Assembly (NCBI GenBank): GCA_949128115.1
Contig: OX421963.1
Coordinates: 3,968,001-4,032,000 of the forward strand
Source: Anaspis maculata
Lineage: Eukaryota; Arthropoda; Insecta; Coleoptera; Scraptiidae
Length of the DNA: 64,000 bases
Reading direction: 5' to 3'
Shown here: in pieces, positions 1-10,397 of the stretch
Position numbering within the stretch: the stretch's first letter is position 1
Layout: every line of letters begins with the position of its first letter
Program-made: the position numbers and the translations under genes
The notes under the pieces: model-generated
Told to the model about the DNA's origin: nothing
The model's database searches: none
Seen by the model: the letters and a program-made list of their open reading frames with translations, nothing else

Positions 1-871
1 TCTTACCGTTTCCAAGATACCAATGGTGAGCATCGAAATTTTCACCACCCTGTATAAACTGCTGGACAACGAAGTTCTCGGTATCGAAAAAATGGTCCGA
101 CTTTGGAGGTCAATATCTCTCGATTGCCGATAGCTATTTCCATCTTGTTTGTTGCGTTGACTAGCTTGATCTTTCCGTAACCAATCCTATAATAGTGAAT
201 GTTGAGAAATCTCATGTAAATTTTCTACCGGGTCATACGTAAAATGGTGCAAAATTGCAACGACTTCATCGTACCCCCATTTTTCAAAAATAAATTTTTT
301 TAATTTTCTAATACAAAAATTATGAAGTGTGGTGTCTTATCTCGAAACGGTTATTTTGAACTATTCACATAGCTCACCATATGTCAAAGTTTTTGTGTTG
401 CTTTTACACCTCTTTTGAACTTGATGATCTGCCAAGGGGATGGTCGGGAATGAATAACAAAAAGTGGCACGGGGGGGGGGGGGCTTTCAGTGATCATCGG
501 GTGAGGCAACAGTGAAAGAATTTTCACTTTATCTATCACGGTCTTCGAGATATGACCTGTTGAAGTGAAAGAACGAAGGTTATCTAAATGTCCCAAAAAA
601 GTAAAAAATGGGGCCCTGGGGGCCCAACGGTCCAAATTTCGAGGTGGCAACAATAATTTTCGTATTCAGCGAGGTCCAAATACCCTAGAAAGCCTTGTTG
701 CCCAACTGTTACATGAAATGCTTCTTGCATCGTTAGGAGAGGGATTTATAAAATTTGGTCCTAGTCTATTGTAGCGTTCCAAAGCTGTCTTGGTTCAAAC
801 TCAGGTCAAGTTTTGCAGAGTGACACTTATTTTGTTGAGTACTTCGGTTCAGAAAAGTAAAAGGTACTCAC
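1..871. other. intron sequence left of wrapper-like exon 2
   Basis: This stretch lies downstream of exon 2 of the minus-strand Ig gene and is most likely intron 2, since the exon ends in a clean donor at 871 and the protein is incomplete. I see no exon in it. It holds a 13-base G run at 471-483, a CACCCTGT octamer near 47-54, and otherwise AT-rich sequence. Short open frames on both strands here have no recognisable domain. Confidence 0.6.
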
Positions 872-1357
872 AAATGATGTTCAAGTCGATCTGGGCTTTG
901 GCCGGTTCGCCCACGCCGTTGGCGGCCGTGCACTCGTAGATGCCGGCCATGTGCCTGTCGGAAGCGGTGAACTTGAGCAGCTCCCTGGGGTTGATCAGCG
1001 GCAGCTCCTCGCCGTTCGCCGACCAGGTGATGATCGGATACGGCACGCCGCTGCCCTTGCACGACATCCGCACCTCTTCGCCCAGTTTCACCTGGAGGAA
1101 GCCCTGCGGCGGAAACGGCTCCACCGAAGGCGGGTGCAGCACTTCGATGGCGTGCCGCTGGCGCACCGGAGACCAGGGGTCCGTCCTCAGGATCTCGCAC
1201 ACGTACACTCCCGTGTCCTTGGGCTTCACCTGGAATATCTCCAGGGAGCCGTTGGTCCAGATCATCTGTCCCTCCGGCAGGATCAGCGTTTCGTTCGAGT
1301 TGTCCACGATCAGTTCGTCGTCTTTGTACCACCTGATCGCCGTTATGAACACGCCAT
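872..1357 (-). CDS. wrapper-like Ig-superfamily protein, coding exon 2
   Basis: This exon encodes about 162 residues: the rest of a first immunoglobulin domain (IRWYKDDE tryptophan strand, DTGVYVCEI second cysteine) and a whole second Ig domain (VRMSCKG, IITWSANG, AGIYECTAANGVGEP). The acceptor is at 1358 (AATTCCAG on the minus strand) and the donor at 871 (GTGAGTACC). Both junctions are phase 1, the usual symmetric phase of Ig exons. Joined to the exon at 13796-13958 it completes the first Ig domain in frame. The pattern of short Ig domains, the NGSLEI and NGVGEP motifs and the secreted N-terminus resemble Drosophila wrapper, a glial surface protein that contacts axons; lachesin or amalgam relatives are the alternative. 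Later domains and any membrane anchor lie beyond the left edge. The exon is clearly richer in GC than its surroundings, as expected for coding sequence. Confidence 0.85.
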
Positions 1358-2310
1358 CTGGAATTGATATATACAGGATACAGGGCGATTCAAAACTATA
1401 TCTGGCTCTAATACGTTGTGAGTGAGTCATCAGGGAGTCTAAAGCCAGTCCAGACTAAGTTCAAAATTTTGAAATAAATTCTAGGTAAAACTAGGATAAA
1501 CTCCGAATTTCTAACTTTGAATCGGATTGTCCAAGATTAGGTAAAAAAATAGGAGTTTCAATTATCATAGGTGGTAGTCCAGTCAAATTAAGCAAAAATC
1601 GAGTCAAACCGGAAATAAATTCGGAAGTTGACGAAATTTGATGGATCGATGCAGAATTTAACATAGAATAACATACTGGAATTCCTTGGAATTCCAAGGC
1701 TTGGATTCTTTATTAGGACCACTAAAAGAGCGCCATCCTTGAAAATTTTCGATTTTTACTGAGTAACTTGTGAACATTTAGAACACAACTACCAGCGACG
1801 CAAATGTAGCCTGTTAAATTCCCAAGAGATCAGTACTAAATTCATTACTTTGTGGTCAATAGTCTCCGAGATACAGCGGCTGCAAAGACGCAGTGAAAAT
1901 GACTCAAAATTTATTTCCGGATTTAACTTAACAATTTGCATACTTTCAGTTCAGGGGCTGTATCGTGGACAGCAATGGGCGGATCTCAATGTGTTTTACA
2001 TGTCTGGAAAGCCAATTCAATATTCGGTATCACATTTCTGTCTAGAAGTCGCTAACTTAAGATGGTACTTTTCCTTGACCTTTGAAATAGATGCTTGATG
2101 TCCCAAATAATCCCCAAAAATCAATTTTTTCCCAACCATGCCATTTGCTTCATTTTGCAAGTAGGACAAAACCATCCAGGTAATATGTGGAGAACTGAAT
2201 ACCAAAAAAACAACATGTTTCGGAATCTTGTTCCTAGTGATGGTTCCTGAGTTATATGGCTTGAAAGATTAAAACGACCTATTTAGAAAAAAAAGGCAGT
2301 CCAGACACTA

Positions 2311-2454
2311 ACTGCTGATTACTGTGAGGACCTTGCATTTGAGGTGTAAGATGCTACTTGGCAGACGTGGAAAATACATAAGTATATTCATTACGTCTGC
2401 TAAGTGGCATTTTGTATCATCAGATGCAAGGGCTGTACAGTATTCAGCAGTTGG
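2311..2454. repeat. short hairpin repeat inside element A
   Basis: Matched halves start at aactgctgattactgt and end at acagtattcagcagtt, with internal matches around cttgcat and agacgt. The halves meet near 2385. It resembles a small MITE inserted into the spacer of the larger inverted repeat. Confidence 0.6.
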
Positions 2455-2490
2455 TGCAGTGGTCGAAATGTACCGGAACAGACCGGAACA

Positions 2491-2580
2491 GCGTTCCGGT
2501 TCGTGAAATATTTTCAAAAACCGTTCCGTCTCGTGGAATTTTGTCAAAAGTCGTTCCGTTTTGTGAAAAATGTGCCGATA
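2491..2580. repeat. 30-bp tandem repeat, three units
   Basis: The units begin at 2491, 2521 and 2551 with gcgttccg, ccgttccg and tcgttccg, followed by tcgtg or ttgtg and a tcaaaa-like block. The period is exactly 30 bases, so all frames stay open and encode a 10-residue repeat; on the minus strand one frame reads repeated TTF or TVF cores. There is no other sign of coding. Confidence 0.75.
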
Positions 2581-4512
2581 AGACTTTCAGACTTGTCTTC
2601 CAATCTAACTTTGTCGTTTGTTGAATTATTTTGATTTCATTGTCTGTCATCACATTTATTCTTTCAAGAAATTATAATCATACATTATTATTGTAGGTCC
2701 GAGATATGATGTAGGTATCAATCCACAAAAAAATTCAGTGAAAGCACTTTTTGAGCTGTTCGTGGACTCAACGTAGAGTGATATAATGACCGCAACCCAT
2801 TTTTCTTGAACTCCAGCAAAATATTTGTTGGAGGAAACCAGGCCCAATCCTATAACTGAATTCGGGTACATCGTAAAATGGGATATAATTGTTTACTCAT
2901 TAGTACCTATCCTGGAACACATTAGAATTGTCTTAAAAAACTGCTTGAACTTTATAATGGAACAGAAATGGGAAAGTCTCGGGTGTCCGGATCACCCATC
3001 TTTTTTCCAAATAGGTCGTTTTAGTCTTTCAACCCATATAACTCAGGAACCATCACTAGGAAAAAGATTCCAAAACATGTTGTTTTTTGGTATTCAATTC
3101 TTCATATATTACCTGGATGGTTTTGCCCTGAGTGAATGGCATGGCATATAAAACTCGATTTTTGGGGGTTCTTCGGGACATCAAGTAGCGATTTTAAAGG
3201 TCGAGGAAAAGTACCATTTTAAAGTTGGCGACTTTTGGATGAAAGTGTGATACCGAATGTTGAATTGGCGTTACAAACATGTAAAAGACATCGGAATCCG
3301 CACTTTTTTTTTCCCACGTTACAGTCCCTGAACTGACACTATGCAAATTGTTACGTGAAATCCTGAAAAATTTTCTTGAGTAATTTTCACTGCGTTTTTG
3401 CAGACGCTGTATCTCAAAGACTATTGACCACAAAGTAATGAGTTTAGTACTGATCTTTTGGGAATTTAACGGGCTACATTTGCTGCTATGGTTCTTGTCT
3501 CTCAAAGTGAAAGTTTACAAGTTATTCAGAAAAAATTGAAAATTTTCAAGGATGGCGCTTTTTTATAGGTCCTAGAAAAAAGCCAAGCCTTGGATTTTTC
3601 GGGAATTTCAGTATGTTGTTCTACGTTAAATTCTGCATCGATTCACCAAATTTCGTCAACTTCCGAATTTATTTCCGGTTAAAACCTATTTAAACTGGGC
3701 TATAGCCCAGGTGCCTGGAAGCCTATAAATCAGCTCAATAAGGAAATCATTTTTCATAAGTAGGCTGGAAACTAGCTTAAAACAATCTGTGTAGTTTAGG
3801 TTTTAACATACCAATTTTCCCCCTTTCGGAAATGTCGGCGACTCGGCGTCATGTCGCTATCATCAACAAGAAGTGCACCAGCGTGGTTTTTGCCGAATAT
3901 CTTAGTTTGGGTCATCTGACAGCAAAAGATGCGAGGAGTCGTTTTGGAGCCAATGAAATTCTTCACAGTTTGATTCTCAACTATACATTTTGCGACCTAT
4001 GGTCTTTGAGATAGAGCTTCTAGAAGCGACAGTCATTGTCGTGAAAGCTCCATGGCCACTTGACTCGAAAAACTAAAATTTCGATGTGACAAAATTTCAA
4101 AATGATATTTCTCGAGAATCCTTTAGACTATAAATACGGTAATGGTCTTAAACTCTTCCTCTTGCTAACCGTAGATCACGAATATTGACAAAAACATAAC
4201 ATTGTACATACGGGGTGTTTCCAAAATGGTGATACAAACTTCCAGGGGAAATTCCCCATCAAAAAGCAGGAAAAAATATAACTTCGACGTCCTAAAATGC
4301 TCAGTTGAAAAGATACAGGGTGTTCAAGTTGAATTTTAAAAATCGATATTTTGACTAAGCTTTTGAACCGTTGAACCGATTTATGTAGTTCAAATTTGAA
4401 CCAAAGTTTACCAAAATAAACTGCTCAACAAATGGAATGACGGTATCAAAAATTTTGCTTTTTTTCAAAATGACGTAGTTTTGGATTGACACAACCGATT
4501 TTGAATTTGTTT

Positions 4513-4707
4513 TCACAGTTTTTTAGATCCATTTTTCATATCATTGACGAGATTTTGTTTTTAATTTCACACTTTAGCACAATTTTTAGTGTTAATTTAG
4601 CAAACTAGCACAATTTTGCAATGTTTTACATTCCACCCTGTGAAAAAAGTAATTGGAATTAAAAACCTAATCTCGTCCATGGGATGGATCTAAAAAACTG
4701 TGAAAAC
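4513..4707. mobile_element. small MITE in left arm of B1
   Basis: Terminal inverted repeats read ttttcacagttttttagatc at the left and gatctaaaaaactgtgaaaa at the right, total about 195 bp. The pairing partner of this arm (around 7760) lacks it and runs straight through, which confirms a later insertion. An internal CACCCTGT lies near 4635. Confidence 0.75.
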
Positions 4708-4740
4708 CAAGGAGGTTAGAATATAAGGAGGGAACGTAAA

Positions 4741-5829
4741 CCAGCTTGTAGGCGAGGAAATTTGATGCGGAACGGGGTGAGGGGAAATCATGTATTTGAG
4801 TATGCAACCCGTAAGTTATGAACCACCCGAAGACACACGAATCACAGAGGTCTATCCCACAGAATTATACAGCAAAGTGACAGCATATCATTCGTTTTTG
4901 TGGTTAAATTTTTTCATTTGTCAGTTTCGCTCTTCAATATGGCATTTTCAATCGCTTTTGAGGTTTTTGAATGTGAAAACCGCAGCGATCGCCGTTCAGA
5001 GACAGTTTTTCCAAGCAGAAGACAATCCAAACTAGAAAACACTGTTGCACAAGTAAGTGAACCTGGAACAATAAATTTTGAAGTTACGAATATGCCCAAT
5101 TCAAGATTTGCAGCTCCAAATGATTTGATTCTATCCTCTACGACGTGTGCCCTTGTCCAGTGCCGAATTGAAAAGGACATAACCGCCTTGCAAACTCATG
5201 GAAGACCAAACAAATGAAAAGCTCGAGCAAGCCAAAGTATGCCTCCTGCACTGCCCAGTGCACAGCTGCTGTGTACCTACCTATTTAACCTAGTACAGTT
5301 ACCAATATTGTGCGTACGGACCTACGTGTGTGTTGTACTAGTGTGCACCTACACTGGATAATTCATACTTATAAAATGGAAGCAAGTCAATTAGGTAATT
5401 GAGAGTCAAAAATGCCACAAAATTTTGATAATATTGGTTTTATCTTTCCAAATTCAAGGATGCCTATTTTTGGATTTCACATGCACGATCGAAGAGAAGA
5501 TACTGCCTTTTACTCAAGAAGAAAGTGAATAAAGAAAAAAGTCACTTGAAGTATGACCGCCTCGACCCAGTCAACCTTCAAGTTCTTTTGTGCATAGGTG
5601 ATGATTTGATGAAATGGATATGATGTGAGGCTTAGCTTTAGGAGGCCTAGATCTTAGTTTAGAGCACCATGATGAAAGGCATTAAAAAACCACAGAATAA
5701 TGATGAATCAGAAGAACGATACTGCTTGGCCCAAGAATTATTATTGAAACTTGAGTAAATCTCTTTGAAAATTTACAATTGAAAATAACTTTTCCATATT
5801 CAAGATCTCTGAACCTCACCAGAACATTC
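4741..5829. other. interior of element B1, no gene seen
   Basis: AT-rich sequence with a few short open frames on both strands. None carries a domain I recognise, and no splice-bounded exon stands out. Short stretches around 5290-5350 are rich in CTACCT and TGTGTG text. Confidence 0.4.
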
Positions 5830-6900
5830 CATAATCAATAAGGAAGGATCGAGCACTACTGGTGGTCTCTGAAGAAGTAATGGAAAGATGGAGTGAATAT
5901 TTCCAAGAGTTACTGAGTGCACAACCAAGGTAGACTGATGAAGACGACATTAACAAAGAAAATACGATCGAAGACAGAAATGAAGGGACGCTAACAGAAG
6001 ACCTGAAAGAACAAAAGCATTCCTGAAACTGAAAAACGGCAAAGCTCCTGGACATGATAAATTTACATCAGAGATAATAAATAGCTTTGGGAGAAGAGGG
6101 AAAAAGATTGCTGCTGGAAATCTACAATATAAAGCATAGAAAAGAAAAGGGGGTTCTTAACGAGTGTGCAAACCATAAATGCATCACCTTGCTGAACATG
6201 CCAATGCAAATATACAACTACTGGGAAAGAAACTGAAAAAGACAATAGAGCCAACGTTGCTGAACACTCAGAGTGGACTCCGATAAAAAGGTAGCGTGCA
6301 AAGCCTCATCTTCACAATGCATCAAAAAATTCAGAGAGCAACGAGGAGTGAAAAAGAAACTAACTAGTGCTATAAAAAGTCTGTACAAGAATACCACCAG
6401 TAATATGTACTACTAAGACACTAATGAATAAAAAAGAAGTAACAAAGAAGACCAAGCTGAAAGTACCTATAATACGATTTTCAGATCAATACTGACTGAT
6501 GACTCACAGGTGAGACATGGAGGTCTTATCTAAGAGAATGCAGAAGGAGCGTGAAGCAACGGGGATGAAGTATGCGTCTGCGGAGTAAAAAAAATAGTGA
6601 GGAGACACAATTCGTAACCCCGAGTAAGAAAAGAGCTAAGATGAGGCCTGCAACAAAATTTGTAGATAAGAGACAACTGAGTTGCTGAGGACGCCTAGAG
6701 AGCATGAACGAGGATAGACCAGTAGAACGATAAGCGAGAATGACAGGAATAAGAAATCAAGAAAGACAAAAAGAAGCATAGGACGCAACAGTAAGATAAA
6801 TAACAGAAAATTGACTGAGCTGAAATAAAGGAAGAACGCTCGCTGAAGACAAGAGACGATGAGAAGTTCATACATCAAGAAAAATTTGATACTCAATGTC
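5830..6900 (+). pseudogene. decayed non-LTR reverse transcriptase (RTE-like)
   Basis: Read across frames, the plus strand keeps the order of landmarks of a LINE reverse transcriptase: RWSEYFQELLS, then KLKNGKAPGHDKFTSEII (the KAPG.D block, frame shifted), then a CITLLNMPMQIY block equivalent to the R-G-I-T-L-L motif, an IKSLYKNTTSNMY block, and near the end RQLSW followed by GRLESMNEDRPVE, typical of the C-terminal RW.GH..RM region. Many stops and frameshifts interrupt it, and the catalytic F/YADD box is not recognisable. It is an old dead copy sitting inside element B1. Confidence 0.7.
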
Positions 6901-6969
6901 GAGAAAGAACTGAGTTTTATTGTTGATATTTTATGAGAATGTTACATTTTTATTTGTATTATTCACACC

Positions 6970-7290
6970 ACTACGCCGCAAAATAAAAGGATGTTGATAA
7001 ATATAAAACAAAACTCGACTGCCACATCTTGTCATCATCAGTGTTGCACCTCTTCTGTTTTCTTTCAATCTTTGTCATCCATTTCAGCCCCTTATCGTCA
7101 TCTCCCAACAATTGCCTCAGAGTTCTGCCCTCCTTCAGCGATTCCTGACATGACCTCAAGTGCTCCATCGTCTCACTCCTTTCCACAACATGATATACCC
7201 TGGTAGCTTCCAGTAGCTACTCGTCTGTACCCCATCACTACACCCCAACCTTGCAAATCGCTGCTTCCAGCCTTCACGTTTGGATTAAGC
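6970..7290 (-). pseudogene. LINE C-terminal remnant, opposite orientation
   Basis: A minus-strand frame contains ERSETMEHLRSCQESLKEG followed by RTLRQLLGDDDKGLKWM. This resembles the C-terminal tail of insect LINE polymerases, where a zinc-binding ETxxHL block is followed by a GDDG-containing acidic segment. It points toward the plus-strand LINE fragment at 5830-6900, so two dead LINEs lie tail to tail. It is only about 100 residues long. Confidence 0.5.
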
Positions 7291-7724
7291 GTGCATCTAG
7301 GCACTTTGCCTTGTAGGTCTTTGTATTCTTGGTTTGGCATATCTAGAGTCTTGTAGCTTGTTTATCTGCACCTGCTTCTGTTCATCTCTGTTCCTTCTGT
7401 TCTGCTTTCCATTTCTGCTACGCTATGCCCTTTTGCTTTTTCTGCTCGAAAAATTTCTTTCTGGGCGGTGACCGCTAGTGGTCTCGGCATCCAAAAGCCA
7501 TGAAAGCTACTGATTCCGCCATTATGAAAATGAGAAATTGGCAAAGAAAAAACACAAACACAAAAACTGACTGATTCTGTCACTACGCTTTTCGCAGTGA
7601 CAGATTCATGATTCTGTGGGATGGACCTCTGTGACTCGTGGTCGTGTGCCTTCGTGTGGTTCATAACTTACGGGTTGCATACCCAGAACGTGACGTCACA
7701 CGGCTTCACTTTTTTGAGCTCATG
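7291..7724. other. interior of element B1, no gene seen
   Basis: Pyrimidine-rich plus strand up to about 7450, then mixed sequence. No domain or splice-bounded exon is visible. Confidence 0.35.
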
Positions 7725-8186
7725 TTCCCTCCTGCTATAATTATAACCTCCTTGGTGAAAACACATTAAAAATCGGTTGTGTCAATCCGAGTGTCAATCT
7801 AAAGTTACGTCATTTTGAAAAAGGGCAAACTTTTCGATACCGTCATTCCAGTTGTTGAGCAGTTTTGATCTCCATCGAACAATAGTAACGTGTTTCAAGA
7901 AAAATTTTCAGGGGCCTAGATAAAAGGGGGTGCTACCACTTTCTTCTCTCAATTTTCACCCCCTCCAATTTTTTCTCAAATTATTCATATGTTTTGATTT
8001 CGCGTTCAATTTAGTACAAAAAGTTATTCTTGCGAAATTTTGATTGGAGGCTTAGTTTCCGAGATATTTGCAGCTGAATGTTTGAAAGACATGTCGAAAA
8101 CAACACATTCAAAAGAATAAAAATTTCTGGAAACTTTTTGTTTTTCAGCTGATTTATTGGTTTCTTAATTTAAAATGCCTACTAAT

Positions 8187-8321
8187 GGTGCTATTCTGTA
8201 AAAAATAACATTCCATAAACGCTCTGTTATGTAAAAATACGTGTCGGCCATTGGCTGTTGCCTAGGTAATAACAACGTAACAGAGCCTTTATGGAATGTA
8301 ATTTTTCAGAGAATCGCACCA
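8187..8321. mobile_element. 135-bp MITE, copy 1
   Basis: Ends read TGGTGCTATTCTG and, inverted, gaatcgcacca. The inner arms include ataacattccata and tatggaatgtaat. A central block ggctgttgcctaggtaataa is shared exactly with the copy at 30390-30525. A TA or TAA target duplication would suit a Tc1/mariner-type MITE. No coding. Confidence 0.8.
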
Positions 8322-8469
8322 TAAATCTATTCCAGTGGAGAAATCATGATTCTTTTTGAATTTAAATTTTTAAACTCTAGAAAATGGTGTTTTCGACATG
8401 TTTTTCAAGCATTGAATTGCAAATATTGTCGGAAATGACAATTTCAACTTATGATTTACCCGGTATGTA

Positions 8470-8810
8470 TCGGTGTAACCGACTTACAGCGCACCCGCTA
8501 CAATAAATAAGTACATTGCACCTCTTACATCGCAATGAACCGGGAACGCAAAGTACAGTTTTTGCAAAGAGGGCAGAATCACATCTGGCACAGTCAAAGT
8601 ACACTGTCCACCGACCTCCATGGAAAAATCCAAAGGAGGGGTGAAGAATGAACCGAGGTGATAAAACCTTTGAAGGAAAAGAGGAAGGCCATCTTTTGAT
8701 CGGGACCGATCGCGTGGTAGTTGTGCGGGACTGCCGGGGGCGAAAAGGTTCATTGCGATGCACGGGGTCGACGTGGTGTACTTCATAATGTAAGGACCTT
8801 ACTCTAGTCA
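8470..8810. repeat. hairpin-like repeat within B2
   Basis: cattgc and tcgcaatgaacc near 8514-8540 recur inverted as ggttcattgcgatgc near 8747-8762, and gtacattgc and tgtactt text flank them. It looks like a decayed MITE of about 300 bp. The 125-residue open frame on its minus strand has no recognisable domain. Confidence 0.4.
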
Positions 8811-9109
8811 TTTCATCCTTATCCACCGTTTATTTTCAATACCCTTTAATATACATAAGAATATACATAAGAATGGCGCTAGGTTTGTCTGTCGATAACG
8901 GGATGGTTGTCATGCTTCAGTGTTCGTGTGTATAGCCGCTGGAAGTCGGGTCGCCCTGGCAACGCATTATTGTGTGCTCCGGCAAATGATGCACTCGCAC
9001 GCTGCTGGGTGATTTTGGATTTCTCCGTTTGGGATATCTGGCACCTCCAAAACACTTATTTATTTATCGTTCAAAAATCAGCTGCCGTCCCGACGCCAAA
9101 CGGGAAACA

Positions 9110-9320
9110 AGCAAGTTACAAACACCGGACAAAAACTATCGTGTTCCCTGTCCATGTCGAAGTACGAAACATAGTTTCAGTCGCCGCCGCCCCCGACAAA
9201 AAAACAGCACTACAAAAGTTTTAGCCGCCGCCCGTCATACGCCACCCCCGACAAAAAAACAGAACCACAAAAGTTACAAACACCGGACAAAAACTATCGT
9301 GTTTCCTGTCCATTTGACAT
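9110..9320 (+). repeat. interleaved direct repeats
   Basis: The phrase gttacaaacaccggacaaaa occurs at about 9115 and again at about 9274, followed each time by actatcgtgtt and cctgtccat. Between them cccccgacaaaaaaacag occurs twice (about 9196 and 9246). This is a local duplication of about 160 bp with an internal 55-bp duplication. Confidence 0.75.
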
Positions 9321-10293
9321 AGGGGTCGATATCTCAATAAGCACTTGAGATACATATCGAGCCGAGAGTGACCAAAGTTTTGCAAAGTGAAAAGCTGCGA
9401 AGTCTTTTGTATGAAGGCTCCTGAAAAGTTCTTACTTTTTGAAGCTGAAACTTTTCGAGGTGGCTACCGCCAAACACTAGTGTTTAATAAACGTCTAAAA
9501 CGTTTCCCTTCCTGGATTATTCAACTCGATCGTCCAGTATTTGGATTTATCCCTAGATTTATCAGAATGTCCCGAATAAAAGCCAAGAAAAGGTAAGACG
9601 ACGGTAACCTTTGACATTATCTCGAAAACTAAGCCTACAATGAAAATTTTGCAATTATATATTTTTTCAAATTGAACACGTAGTAAAAAAATATGGACAA
9701 AAAAAAATTCAAAAAAATTCAAAGGGGTAAATTATAGGGAAGAGAAAGTGGTAGCACACTCTTTTATCTAGGCCTCTGAATTTTTCTCAAAACAGGTTAC
9801 TATTGTTCGATAGAGACTTATTTCGGTAAACTTGGTTTCAAATTTGGATAAAATCTGTTGAGCTATTCGAAAGTTATCTCAATAAATCGATTTTGAAAAT
9901 TCAACTTGAGCACCCTGTAACTTTTGAGGGGAGCATCTTAGGACATCGAAGTTATATTTTTTCTTGGTTCGTTTTTGATGGGGAATCTCCCCTAGAAGTT
10001 TGTATCACCATTTTGAAAATACCCTGTATACAGAGTGTACTAAAGGAATCCAATGGAATAAGAGAATTTTTATAAAAAGGGTGATCGAAAATTTTTTTCC
10101 TCGATGTAGGCCTCGGTCTCCTTGCTGGCTTCCGCCAGATTTTCAGGAAAAAGGCGATTTGAGGAGAAATTAAATTTATTCGATCACTCGTTATTTCTTC
10201 GATGTAGCCTATGCGAGACTCTGAGCACTCATCACGAGGCCAATATCAATATGCATTTGCTGTATACAGGGCCAGACCGAAACCAATTAGCTT

Positions 10294-10305
10294 GGGGGGG
10301 GGGGG
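10294..10305. repeat. 12-base G run
   Basis: A pure G run followed by tgtaaaag. Similar runs of 13 to 18 G lie at 471-483, 13508-13525 and 41251-41263. Confidence 0.9.
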
Positions 10306-10397
10306 TGTAAAAGATCTCACAATGCCGACTATTATTGTGACACTGTGAAATGGTGGGACAGCAAATTATTGGACCGTTCTTTATTGACGGGGATTTG

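Larger units (their letters stand above)
1590..3700. mobile_element. long terminal-inverted-repeat element A
   Basis: The left arm (about 1590-2310) and right arm (about 2985-3700) are inverted copies, easily seen in matched blocks such as the phrase catcactaggaa on one side and ttcctagtgatg on the other, and the Cys-poor AT-rich text throughout. Arms are about 710 bp with moderate divergence, and the spacer is about 670 bp. No transposase is recognisable in the spacer, so this is probably a non-autonomous foldback-type element. Exact ends and target duplication could not be fixed by eye. Confidence 0.75.
7868..9817. mobile_element. inverted-repeat element B2 inserted in right arm of B1
   Basis: Ends match in inverse orientation: ccatcgaacaatagtaac at the left and gttactattgttcgatag at the right, then gcctagataaaaggg paired with the tcttttatctaggc block. 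Arms are about 230 bp. Removing it rejoins the right arm of B1, because gcagtttt at the left junction and ttatttcggtaaac at the right junction together match the undisturbed left arm near 4400-4440. It contains a MITE at 8187-8321 and the repeats at 9110-9320. Confidence 0.8.
4210..10029. mobile_element. long inverted-repeat element B1 (interrupted)
   Basis: The left end reads cggggtgtttccaaaatggt and the right end is its near reverse complement, ending ttgaaaataccctgta. The left arm (4210-4740) pairs with 9818-10029 and, further in, with 7725-7867. The gap between the two right-hand pieces is a second inverted-repeat element (7868-9817). The centre (4741-7724) holds decayed LINE fragments in both orientations. 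No intact transposase was seen. Ends with a GGGTG-type tip resemble Tc1/mariner-related MITEs, but the family is not proven. Confidence 0.75.

Noticed and set aside
868..1425. Long open frames on both strands over the Ig exon
   Set aside because: They are shadow frames of the GC-rich Ig exon; only the minus-strand frame has Ig motifs and splice sites.
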